DNA from: Apiotrichum sp. Y4204
Taxonomy: Eukaryota > Basidiomycota > Tremellomycetes > Trichosporonales > Trichosporonaceae
Assembly: GCA_025531455.1 (NCBI GenBank)
Contig: JAMYHL010000011.1
Span: forward strand, 496,001 to 560,000
Length of the DNA stretch: 64,000 nt
Direction of reading: 5' to 3'
Below are positions 11,195-22,144 of the stretch, piece by piece. The position numbers were made by a program, and so were the translations under genes. Each line of letters begins with the position of its first letter. Position 1 is the stretch's first letter. The notes beneath the pieces are model-generated. The model saw nothing but the letters and a program-made list of their open reading frames with translations. It was not told where the DNA came from and did no database searches.

Positions 11195-11615
11195 ATGTCC
11201 AACCCGTACGCGTCCCAGCGCCCCGACGAGAGCCACATGCCGCCCCGCCAGATGCCCAAGGCGTCCGAGGCGAGCGAGTACCTCTGTGGTGGTGAGTAGT
11301 TGACAGACGGGAGTCCAGGGTGGATTTTCGAGCGTTCTCCATTCCATCACCGCTTTCAATCGGACTTCTCGACTTTTGTCTCGGTGCTCACTTCAGACTG
11401 TGGCGCTAAGACCTCGATTAAGATGGGCGAGCTTATCCGTTGCCGCGAGTGCGGCCACCGTGTGATGTACAAGCCGCGTACCCACAAGAGTATGTCAACT
11501 GTCGTTTTCTTCTTGGTAGCTGACTTGCAGTTGTAAGCAATTCGATACTCCGACATCTTGTCATTTCTGAGAATCGCGCGTCTGACATCCACAGGTCCAG
11601 TTCGAGGCTCGCTAA
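11195..11615 (+). CDS. RPB12: RNA polymerase I/II/III shared subunit RPABC4 (Rpb12/Rpc10)
   Basis: Proposed CDS join(11195..11291, 11397..11489, 11531..11532, 11595..11615), 70 aa, the same length as the yeast subunit. The zinc ribbon is CGDCG ... IRCRECGHRVMYK, followed by the conserved basic tail ending VQFEAR. Rpb12 is a structural zinc protein shared by the three nuclear polymerases. The tail residues VQFEAR and stop lie at 11595-11615. Joining them to RTHK in frame requires a 2-nt exon (TT, 11531-11532) between two introns that each have a clean donor (GTATGT, GTAAGC), a CTGAC branch site and an AG acceptor. The result, RTHKIVQFEAR, matches the family tail RTKRLVQFEAR residue for residue in length. 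Confidence 0.88.
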
Positions 11616-12525
11616 ATCCCCTACATTGATAGAGATCACAGGTGTATTCATGTACTATTGACCCAGGCCACAGCTCGCGTATTGCTGATCCTTCCCTCTC
11701 ACCATTACTGACAATGCTGCCTTCAAAGGGTGTGAGTCATGGCCTGAAATATGTGCAACAGATATCAGAGATGGCGTTTGTCGTTTTGGCGCTCGACAGC
11801 ATTTCAGTGTTTAGGGCATTGTCACCAACTTGGCCGGCTGTTGGAATGGACAACCAGCTATCGGGGGTTTGCTTCCTGACCCATTTGACATGGGAGAAAT
11901 GACCGTTTATAGGGGTAAATTGTCGGGATTGAGGAAGGATGTCATTCACGGAGGCAGAGAAAGAGTCTTTTGTCCCCTTGGTGTTCAAGCTGGTTGACTT
12001 TTCTGCGGTGCGAGCTGTCCCGTCGTTCGTCTTGGGGTGCGCTTTGGTGGCAGTGCAAGCTTGGGGCCTCGATCTCACTGGACATGCACGTTTCTGGTAC
12101 CGTCGTAAGCGTCAGCCCCCTTCCAAAGGTGGACGGTCTCGGCTCGGGAACAGCGCATCTCGTTGCCTGAGGACAGGGAATACTTGGTATTGCAAAGCCC
12201 GGAGGAAAAGGGCCCCTAAGAAGAAGCAGAACACATGTTTCCGGCTTTTGAGCCCGCTTCGCATGCCTGACGCACGGTACATCGACACGTTCACACGTTG
12301 GACAAAGTGCATCTACAGATATACATGGTACACAAGGCGGACTAGTCAATAGTCGAGAGGCTCGCTGTGGTTCTGTGGCACGGGGCTGGCAGGTAGCAGG
12401 CAGGAGATATATGGGCCACGGTCGCGTGTCGCGATCGTGGACAGGGGTATGCTTGGTAGTGTACAGGGTACTAACGAGTGTGACAACAAATGCGAACAAG
12501 GTGGGCCTGGTGCTCGGTGTGATGT
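11616..12525. other. Intergenic, 0.9 kb
   Basis: 3' regions of RPB12 and of the 12526-14347 gene (convergent). Overlapping ORFs of 137 and 185 codons on opposite strands around 11940-12500 show no recognisable protein features and no mutual support; I treat them as chance. Confidence 0.45.
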
Positions 12526-14347
12526 CTATTCAAGAGGCATGCTGAAGCCATCCCGGGCGTAGCACCAGGCTGAGGGGGCGAAGGGGGCGTCGATGGTGAG
12601 GTCGTCCGAGTCCGTGTCGTCGCCGACATCGTCGTCATGGCATGACGCCACCAAGGTGGTAACAGAATCCCTGTTGTGCCTTTCGGGACGTGCTGTTCGG
12701 GGTCGCAGGATGTGCTGCTGCGGCGACTTTGGTACGGAACGATACGAGGCGCCGGTAAGGTCCAGAGGTGGCGGCTTCTTCAGGGTGCGCTTCCGACCAG
12801 CGAGCTCGGACGGTGGGAGAATGTACCGAGTGGAGGGCTTGGACTCGTGCCTGTTGGGAGGACCTACAGTGCAGACGGGGGCGGCGGAGACCGACCTCCG
12901 CATCGCTGACGAAAACGGCCGGATGTTATCTGGGTGGGTGTTGTCGAGCGTGAGGTCTGGCCAAACATTGAAAGACTCGGGGGTGTGGCCGTTCTCATGG
13001 GGATGTTTGCGAGACCAAGTCTGGTGTTGTTCTGAAGAGTCCTTACTGCAACGGTTAGCTACTGACACGCCATCGCCCAACGACTCACGATGAACGGCGA
13101 CGGCCAAGCCATCCGAAGGAAATCGGAACACGAGGACGAGGACGTTCCTCCTCGTCCGAGAACTGAAAGAAGCAGCATGGTCGAGCGGAGACCCTGCTCC
13201 GATCCGACGAAATGATCGTGGTACGTGCATCGTGGCCACGGGAACACTTGTGGGACAATCCTTCCCCGCGGGCCCCATGGGTAGGGACTGGGGCAACAAA
13301 TGAGCAAGTGTTGGCGGCCCTGGTGTGGCGGGTGGGGAGAGGAGGTGCCGAATAGGGTGGTGAGACGAGGGGTGTGGCGGCACGTTGTTGGATGACAGTA
13401 GTGTTCGCGCGACCTGGGCGGACGCGATGAGCGGGCGCGTAAGATTCGCTCTTGAGTGAGGCGTGTTGACTGACGGGCGAATTGGTTGGGAGTTCGGAAT
13501 CCGAAGTGTAAATCTTGTGCCTCCCACAGATGGGTCGCTGGTCGAGAAAGCTGTCCGAGGAGATTGGCAGCGACGCGCTAGTTACCGCTGACCGCTGGCT
13601 AGTCGGGCTCGAGCTCGCGAAAGGATGTTTGATAGGGAGATCGCCTGGAGGTTGCTTCTGCGCTTTTTGTTTACGTAGGACTGACTTCTGGCACATGGCG
13701 TCGCGAACGAGGGCGTGAAGGTGACGAAGGGGACCTGTCTCCTCGATCGAGTTGTCCTCAGAGCTGAGTTTCTGAGCCCCATGCAACGCCGCATGAGTGG
13801 CATACGCTTGGACAAACATGTCGTGGTCCTCCCAGGGGAAGGGGGTCTCGGTCTCATCTGAGTTGGATTCGTCGTCGCTGCCACCAAACGTGCCTTCGCT
13901 GGCCGAATCGGAATCGAAGATGGAGCCGGGCGTGACTGGGCCAGAGGGGATTGGAACATCCACTCGTTCAAGAGAGGTCTCCTGCACCCTTTCGGACAGG
14001 CTCGACGGCCCGACGGCCGACAGAGACACCGTCGAGCGCGACATCTCCGTAATGGTGGTCATCGGACTGTTGGGCTCGTCCCTGAGGAAGCGTGTGGCGT
14101 GGAAATCTGTCTCGCTGCCAAAATGCAGAAAGTGGTGGTCTGCAATGGGTGCCTCATCGACAGAACCGGCTCCATCCATATCGCTCTCGGCGTACTCGGG
14201 ATGCAAACAGTCCAGGGGGTCTTGTTCGTAGTCACTGTCAGGCCCAAAGCTGGGGACCGGACTCGGAAGCGGCTCCTCCCACCGTCCACGGATGCGCGAC
14301 GACGGAGTGGGGAAGAGGGGGTGGTTCTCCAATTTGTGGTGCAGCAT
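12526..14347 (-). CDS. Unidentified disordered protein, 592 aa
   Basis: CDS complement(12526..13045, 13089..14347), two exons joined by a 43-nt intron (GTGAGT donor, TTGCAG acceptor) that converts an early stop in exon 1 into an open frame, so the splice is well supported. I do not recognise the family. The protein is acidic and Ser-rich in its first 200 residues (SDSASEGTFGGSDDES). It has a possible helical segment HDMFVQAYATHAALHGAQ near 185 and LRHLHALVRDAMCQKS near 220, then becomes Pro/Ser/Arg-rich. It ends with an acidic DDDVGDDTDSDDL patch and an aromatic tail. No membrane segment or signal peptide. It could be a lineage-specific regulatory or scaffold protein. Confidence 0.6.
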
Positions 14348-17300
14348 GATAGGAAGATGCGATATGAGGCACGATGCGATTGTTGATGAGATGGTACGGC
14401 CCAGCGATGTTGAAGAAGCAGGCGTTTGGGGAACGCGTCAAGTCTTGCGAAAGCGGCGGGCGACGCCAGATGTGAGGGGTGAAGGGCTTTATGTGGCGGG
14501 ATGAGGCAAGATCACGAGAGACTGAGCTGCCTTGGGCGGGATGACACAATGAGAATGGGAAGCAAGAGGATGAATGGAGAGTGACAAAAGTATGGTGACC
14601 TGTTATGTCTTCGTCCGGCGGATGGGGGCGGGCATGGAGAGTCCGACAGCGAGGAGCCACATTGTTTGCGTTATGTACTGGGCAGGTGACTATCGTCACC
14701 TCAAGAGCTGCGATAGCCACAGCGGACGGTGGTGCCCATACAAAGATATGAGGCGGAGGCGCGCGGGGCGATCATGCCGCTGGCGTACGAGGCCACGGGC
14801 AGCCACACTTCATACTCATTTGACTTGGGCAAACAACCTTCGTGGCTTGGTTTGATTCTCAACCTGTCATCGGGCGCCCTGCCTCGTGTTCTGCGGTGGT
14901 AGCGCAGGTACCGCGTGGAAAGAGGAGAGAGATTGGCTTCGATCCATGTTAGCGCCTCGTCCGACTTCGGTGCCTGCCTTGTGGGACATTGAGGAAAAAG
15001 AATGGAGCTCACTCAAAGGAGATGGGTACCCGTGCGGGAGTGTGTTGGTCTCATGTTAGGTGTTAGGTGTTTCGCAGGCGCGTGAGTCCTGCTCACATAG
15101 TAGTGGAGCGCACGTTGCGCACCTCCGGTCCGTCCGACAAGGGGTAAATTGTCAAGTGTGAAGAACGTTCGGAGTCTCAGTGTCGAGTGACTAGTCATGT
15201 TGCCCCTGCCCCCGCCTGTCGACATTCCTCGTCACCTTACTGTGTCATGTCGCCTGTCCCCACTTCAACACACAATTCACCAACTCCCCAACCCCAGCTT
15301 TGGACTAACAGCGGGGGGTGAGAACGCCACTTGGAAACACCAGAACGCCAGGAACGCCACAGAATCCACTTGAAGTTTATCCCCTTGCGTAGCTGAGGCT
15401 GCGCATTCCGCAGGTCACGCGCCGCGGATGCCTCGAGGCTGTCGCCACACCTGTCCGCTCCTGGATCCTGTTGGGATCCCTTTTAGTATTTTCTGTGTGC
15501 TGTTTGTTGTTCTTGCGACATGCCTGTAGTAAAAATCAGAGGTGAGACGGAATCCCCGTGAGACGCAAAGGCCACACACAGGTCGGGGAGGCACAGAGCG
15601 GAACGGAACAACGGATGAGGAAGAAAACGACAAAATGAGAAGACTTGAGTCCGACGGTCTGTGCTGGCGCAAAGAGTCATCCGACCGAAATTTGACTAGT
15701 GCAGAGGCCAATGGCTTCAAGCTGACATAGATTTCGGATGGGAGCATGCTGGAGCCGGGGGAGATCTCAGCGCAACAAGCAAGAGTAAAAGGAGCGTTGG
15801 GGAGGACGCGGGCCGAACAGGTATCGGATTGTCCGGATTGTACGCCAATACCTCGCGATTCGACACATCCTTTGGTACCATGCTGGAACGCAGAGCTGGC
15901 AATCTGTAATCTGGGCGGAGCGTTTGCCCGATAGTCTGACCGATAGTCTGTCGATAGTCTGACCGATTGTCGACCGATAGTCGGATGTATAGAGATAGCT
16001 CGTTGTGGTGCCTGATGGAGAGGCGGGGAATGGTAGCTCCAGGACAATACTAGCCACCGGCGTGGTTGGCTATGCTTATCTGCTGATACACACGTTGATA
16101 GTCTGTGAGCCCCCGGATGTTGCGGAGCGAAGCTCGAGAGTTACACAGGACGAGCACGTTGTACCGCTCATCGCTGTCACTGGCCAGAGATAATCTATAT
16201 CGCAAGCCATGGAGGTGGAGTAAGCCTGCACGACGCACGATGGCCTGGAAACGCGTGGTCATTGGCGATAACGCTCATGAAGGGATTCGGAGCCAAAGTT
16301 ACGCCAGTGCCATCTTTACCTGGACGCCAGCACGCCAACATCACGCCAATGCACGCCCATGCACGCGAGAGGCTATCAGTATTCGAGGAGAGGAACGGAA
16401 CTTGGCGGAGGTCAATGCGGTCAGCCAGGGTGGAAGATGGGGTTGGGAGAGCGGAGGATGGAGCGATAAGGGGAGGAGGAGCAGTCCAGTTTAGAGGAAC
16501 ATTCGCAATCCGAATGCGCCACCTTGCCACGACATAACCCATAATGCGCAGATCAAACCCCGTCTTCCCACTGCCCGCTTCCCACACCTTCCGTACGCGT
16601 CTTCGGGTGTTCGCGTGTCAAGCCTAACACGTGAGACAACCCCCAATGGCCCCACACACCTTTTGCCCATACAGCTCACCTACTGCACTCCAAACTGAGC
16701 TCAATCGCGCCGCGCGCGCTTGGACCACAGCCTGGCCGTGTGCTGCGCGCCAACTTCCCGCCAGAACCAAGTGGCGCCCCGCTAGCGACACCGCTGCGCA
16801 GCGTTCTCCGCCCCGGCCCGCCCAACGACTTCCTAGCTTCCGTTCTCTTCTCTCTGTCCGATCCGTCCCAGTTGTCCTCTTTCTCCGATACTTCGACACG
16901 GGCCGCGAGATATCGTTCTCCAGCCGGAGCTGTCATTTCTGTAACAGCGCCACATCTGGCCGTGCCTGTGGCTTTTCCTCGTGGTCAGCGCCAGTCGCGC
17001 TCGGAGCTCGGAGCGATGCCCTAGATCTAATCTAGTGCTCTTCTCTCTCGATCTCTGGGCGGCTCCCCCGTCGCGTGAAGGTCTGGAACTTGGAGTTTGA
17101 AGCTTGCTGAAGTGAAGCACCGTACAAATCCAACATGGGAGGATATAGCGTTGTAGCTTTTCTCGATCTCCAAGACATGGCCCGCTCGGCGCGCTCGAGT
17201 CACTCACGGTCCGTGGCCTGGACATGGTGTTACCAAGAAAGTCTTACAGTGCCTCCAATTCCAAGTCTAGAGCCCAGCAGCGGGAGGCCGGATGCTGGGC

Positions 17301-18544
17301 CGGACAGATGCCGCCGCTCCCCAATACCCTCTTGTCCCAATCACCGACATATCGCTCACAGATATCAGACAGTTCTCCCAACTGCAGGTCTCGGATCGTC
17401 GGCCGTCGAATCCCGCTGTGTGCACCTGCACAGCGTCTCATCCTTGTGTTTCCAATGCACATTACTCGCTGTGTCGGATATCTCGGATCCTCAGACGAAT
17501 ACGGTAGAGGAAACGAGCAGGGATGGAATCATTCATAGGCTGGAGGGGAGACTCGGCCAACTCGGCACCGTCGAGAAGCGTAACGTGTGTGGTCCTGGCC
17601 CGAGCACACGACCACTGTGTCGCAATGAATAGAGTATCGTCCAGTGTCTCGTGTATCAGTATTTACTGATCAATCCAAAAGCCACCGCCACCGCCACTCC
17701 CAGCGGGCTGATCCAAGGCCAGCGAGATGGCACTTCTGGGATACTGATAGGCATGGCCGACAATATCAGCCGTGCGTGATCGGACAGGCCAAATGGCCAC
17801 GCGTAGATTACATCCCATACTCTGCGGATGCGCTGCCCCACGGGGGCAGCAACGCGGCGATGTGGCAGGTAATACGACCGCAGGCACCCGGGCGGAGCGG
17901 TGCGGCGAGAAAGGGTGATACGTGAGCATGCGAGCACACCAGTGGAGTTACCCGGGATCCTGCCTTTGCGGAAACTTGAAAACGCGGAGATAGCGGAGGC
18001 GTTGCGAGGTTCTCGGAGCCTCACTCGGTGACATTATCGTCGCGCGTTGCCTTTTCTGTCATACTCAGGCCTCGCGATCAGCCCGGGCCCCCGATATTCA
18101 AGACCAGTTACGGAGACATCACGCGCCGCGGAGACATTGTGAGCATGAGCATCAGCCACCTCGGAGACTAGCCGGGATTCGGAAGTTTTACGAGCTTGTT
18201 ATTCAGTTGTGAGTTCCTACGCCACGCATTCAATAGTGTCGGGACCAAGTGGTTGATCTTGATATCCGTGTCGAGTGCTCCAAATATAGGGTCGCCGTAG
18301 CCTGGTCCTGTGCTGCCTAGGTGCCGCCTAGAAGGCCATCCAGGCCTACAGGCGGCCGCAACGTGCAATTGGGTACATCAAAGTAGATAGTGATACTTTA
18401 CAAGTGATTATATGCAATGCGAGATGGACTCAGATGCGGTGATACCTCTCTTGCTTGCTGCATGTTTGCTTGTGCGTGCTCGTTTGACCAACTCTTGTGC
18501 TTGAAATGTATACTTTTTCGTCCGCGGAGAACGGGGCTGGGGCC
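14348..18544. other. Gene-poor interval, 4.2 kb
   Basis: Lies between the start of the 12526-14347 gene and the 3' end of the VHS-GAT gene. I could not assemble any spliced gene here. The largest frames (15415-16047 minus, 17135-17632 plus) have no domain, no codon bias and no supporting splice pattern. The region holds a degenerate 11-12 bp tandem repeat at 15929-15984. No tRNA or 5S-like sequence was found by eye. Confidence 0.45.
15929..15984. repeat. Degenerate tandem repeat of CGATAGTCTGAC
   Basis: Five consecutive 10-12 bp units related to CGATAGTCTGAC, the third matching the first exactly and the last two diverged. Related GATAGTCTG occurs once more about 110 bp downstream (near 16097). 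It lies in the gene-poor interval. Confidence 0.8.
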
Positions 18545-21500
18545 TCAACGGGCTGCGACGGGGTCGGGAGGGTACCCATCAACGTTCTGGGCAGCCGGTG
18601 GCCGACGTTCGCCGTTGCCGTTGCTGCTGACGCGCAGGCTCGACTTGGGCGGGGCGGCCGGCATGTCGTTTGTGGGGCTTGCGATGCCGTTCCGTTCTGC
18701 TGTATCTGTCGACAGGCGAGCCATCCCCTTGCGCATCATCTCCGACTCGGCCCATGCGTCGTAGGCGTACCGAACCGGCTTGGCCAGAGACTCGAGATAC
18801 AGGTCGTCGGCCGTGATAGAGTGTTCCGACGTCGCGTCTCCCTTGTCCGTCTTGAACATGTCGTCGGGGTCAAAGTCGTCTGATGTCAGCAGTTGGCATG
18901 TGAAACTAAAGCTCACTGTCAGGATCGGCGCGTCGCTTGCCGAGCGCTTTGCGGCTCGGACGCATCTCCTCATCATCAGTGCCCTCGGGGCCACGGGTGT
19001 GCGGGATCTGCTCGCCGGCGTTGGCCTCACGCGCAAGACTTTGGCTGCTATTAACAGTGCGGAAGGGATTGGGCAGCGGTCGCGGACCAGGGATGCGGCT
19101 GCGCCCAAGCGGAGACTCGGTGCGTGTGGGCGAAGCCAGCTTTCCCTTGGGAGGCGGCACTGGTGCTTGTGCTAGCCGGAGGCCATCCGGCGATGGGGTG
19201 CGCGAGAGCCCACGGTCGTCGGCGACGGTCGACAGATGGTTGCTAATCACGTCGTGGTGGGACATCTCGTGCACCGGCGAGATATGCTCCGCCTTGGGCT
19301 CGGACCGCTCGTACAGCTTGTCCTCGTCCGGGAGAGGAGTCATCCTATTAGCAGGAGACGGCGAGCGCGAAGAGGAGGCTTGAGCGTCGCCAGCCATAAG
19401 CATATCCATTTGCTGCTTCATTGTCAGCACAGACCTGAACACAATACGTACCCTTCGGTCCATGCGCGTGTCCTTTTTGCTGCGCTCCTGAACAGCACGG
19501 ATCTCGCGTTCATCCGCAGCCATCCTCTCAAGATCATCGTACTGGTTGATAGCCTCTTGTAGCGCAGTGTGGGCCTCCAGGAACAGCGCCAGCGCGCTTT
19601 CCTCAACCGTGGTCATCGTTTGCCCATCTGCCGTCTGGAGAGACTGGGCAACACGGCGCGACTTGGTTGCCTCGAAATTCACCCACTCCATTTGGCTCGT
19701 GAGAGATTCATGGGCGAGCACACACTTCATGTAGAATTCCTGATTTGTCAGCAATGATTCGCCACCTGAACATACCTTGACAAGACCCTTGGACTCAAGC
19801 TCCTCCGGGCTGGTGAACACGAGTGTCTGCGAAAGCACGCTGGCAGACTCCTTCGCCGCGGTGCACTCCTCTATGAGGCGGCGCATCTTTTCGTGGTGGT
19901 CGGGCCCGCTGGGATACTGTTGCTGACCATGACCGTAACCCGAACCAGGTGATGCTGATCGGTGCTTGGGCGGTACCGGGGCTGGGGTCATGCGAACGGG
20001 AGCGGCTGTGTTGGATGCAGCCGTCGCCGCACGTGAAGCGTCGCCGCCGGCTTTCCTTGATCCACCGGCACCGTGCTTGAGGTAGTCGTCCGGTAACTGT
20101 TTGCCAAACTCCGGATCGTCTGGCAGCTTGGCCTTCTTCCACAACTCGTAGAGGCCTTCGCATCCTCGCTCCTTGTAGTGGCAGAAGGTCAAGTCGGAAA
20201 GGATATCCCGACACGCCTGTACAGTGTTTGTGGATGGCGCAGGCTTGAGGGTCTGCATGATGATCGGCTCAACAGCGGCAATGAACTTGCGGTTGGTGGC
20301 ATAGTCTTTCGGTCAGCATACTGTCCCCACAATGCGTAAATCACTCACGATGGAAGTTGCGAACTTTGATGTTACGCATAGTGATCCACCAGATGCGGAG
20401 CGTCATACGACGCTCGGCATCCGTGCCGCTCTTTAATATCTTGCGCATGGTTCGCGCAGCTTCTTTGCCGACAGCCTCTCCAGAGTTGGATGCGTTGACG
20501 CGTTCGCACACGTCCAATACGGCGCCATGGGTAGTTTCACGCGATCCAGCAAGTTTACCTAACGACGATTAGTACGAGGAAGACGCCAAAAAACTCACGG
20601 ATAGCACTGCCAACATCGTTTCCAGACTCCGAGGGTGTCGCGTCAGCCACAGGACGGCCGTCCCCGTGTCCCGCAGAGGAAGTACCGTTTGCGATGTCCG
20701 TCTCCCGGCTGGCATCGTGACTGCCGCGAGACTCATCTACTGACGCTCGTGATATCTGTGCAGTGAATGGCTGGGCGGGCGGCATGAGCGGCATCTGCTC
20801 GCTATGACGGAGCTGTGCCTCCCGCTCACGCTGCGCCTGAGCCTGAGCCTGCGCTTCTCGTTCACGTTGGGCGTGGACTTCCCGATCACGTAGCGCCTGG
20901 GCGTCGCGCTCCTGTTGAGCTTGCATCTGTCGTTCGCGTTGCTCGCGCTGCTCTCGCAAGTCACGGTCGCGAGCCGACTCCTTCCCGGCGCGATCCTTTT
21001 CCTTGTGCTTTCCGCTCCAGTTCCAAAACCGCTTCTTCTCCTTTTCCTTCTCGGCGCCCTTGTCAGCGGCAACGGGAACAGGAGTCGAACTTCCAGTCTT
21101 CTCCGCGCGCTCCGAGTCGTCCCGAGGTGTTGATCGGTCAGAGCCCATGGGAGTGCTCTGCCACGAGTACTGCGCATTGGGTGCTTGTCCGGCCAACGGC
21201 TGCTGATCCGGGTACGCGCTTCCCAATGGTGAGCGGCCCACAGCGCCAGGGCCCATGGCGTGCATGGGGACGGGGGCGGAGGAAAGGTGGTCGTGATCCG
21301 AACGGCCACCCGACTGCACAGCCGACGTCGACGAGAAACCCCGTGCGCGTGCGTTAGGGTAACTCTCCCCTTCCACGTAACTTCCTTGCGGAGGCAGTGG
21401 AAGCACACTTGTAAGGCTGGAATTCGACTGCAACATGCGAGGAGGCGGTGGTGTCGACGGTCGTATCTGCGGGGAAGGTGGCCCGGCGCCGGGCGGAAGA

Positions 21501-22144
21501 TAGAACGCGGGCTGGCCGATGGGGCTCGCTGCACCACCAGCGCTCGCGCCCGACCACGTATTCTCCAGTGGAGGGAGGTTGGACAAGCTACCACCTGTTC
21601 CCGAGCGTGAGCGACTACTAGAGTATCGCACATCGCCGTCGCGCCGATAGGGAGCCGACGCGGCTTCCTCCTCCATCTGGGCCATTTCTGCCAGTGAAGG
21701 GCGCACATCCCAGCCTGGGTCCCGCGGATCTGCGGGGCGGCGAGGATCTCCCCTCACTGCACCGCCTGCGCCAGCATCATTCCGCCCGGCGTCCATCGGG
21801 AACGGGGTGACGCTGTTCTGCAATTGCTGCTGGCGTCGTTTGTGCATGTCGTGTATGGGTGCCGAGCTGTTGGAGACCAATGAACCGAAGGACGAATTCG
21901 TGGACAGAGGCTGACCACCAGTCGGGTTGGCGAGTAGCGGTGCGGCCTGGTTGCTGATGGGATGATGGGGGGTGATGCTGTTGGCTGTTGGAAGGGTGGT
22001 GGAAATGGGGGTATTCGATGATATGGGCTGTTGGTTAACGGGTGCCGTGTTGGTCGTGGACTCTGGAGACGGTAATGGGTCAATGACGCCTGGGGTCTTT
22101 GATGAACGGAATAGCTTCTTGAGACGACGATTCCCGTCCGTCAT
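18545..22144 (-). CDS. VHS-GAT domain vesicle-trafficking adaptor with long disordered N-terminus
   Basis: CDS complement(18545..18879, 18917..19415, 19452..19739, 19776..20305, 20349..20558, 20599..22144), six exons, 1135 aa. Residues 1-500 are disordered, with an Arg/Glu/Gln-rich stretch around 390-460 that could form a coiled coil. A VHS domain follows (about 510-650; VGSAIRKLAGSRE, TLRIWWITMRNIKVRNFH, ACRDILSDLTF), then a GAT-type helical bundle (about 725-860; ASVLSQTLVFTSPEEL, FLEAHTALQEAINQYDDLERM), and a Ser/Pro-rich tail. VHS-GAT proteins (GGA, TOM1, Lsb5) bind cargo, ubiquitin and Arf at the TGN or endosomes. I see no gamma-ear, so a GGA assignment is not supported; it is closer to the Lsb5/TOM1 plan but with the extra N-terminus. 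Introns 3 and 4 (counting from the 5' end) are both exactly 36 nt and stop-free. Confidence 0.82.

Noticed and set aside
11490..11594. A single intron joining RPB12 RTHK to VQFEAR
   Set aside because: The GTATGT donor with the CCACAG acceptor is out of frame, and a GTCGTT donor would add extra residues and lacks the consensus.
11939..12499. Overlapping 137- and 185-codon frames on opposite strands
   Set aside because: Neither has recognisable features; mutual overlap in a convergent 3' region suggests chance.
15415..16047. 210-codon minus-strand open frame in the gene-poor interval
   Set aside because: No domain, poor codon bias, runs through the degenerate tandem repeat, no credible splicing partners.
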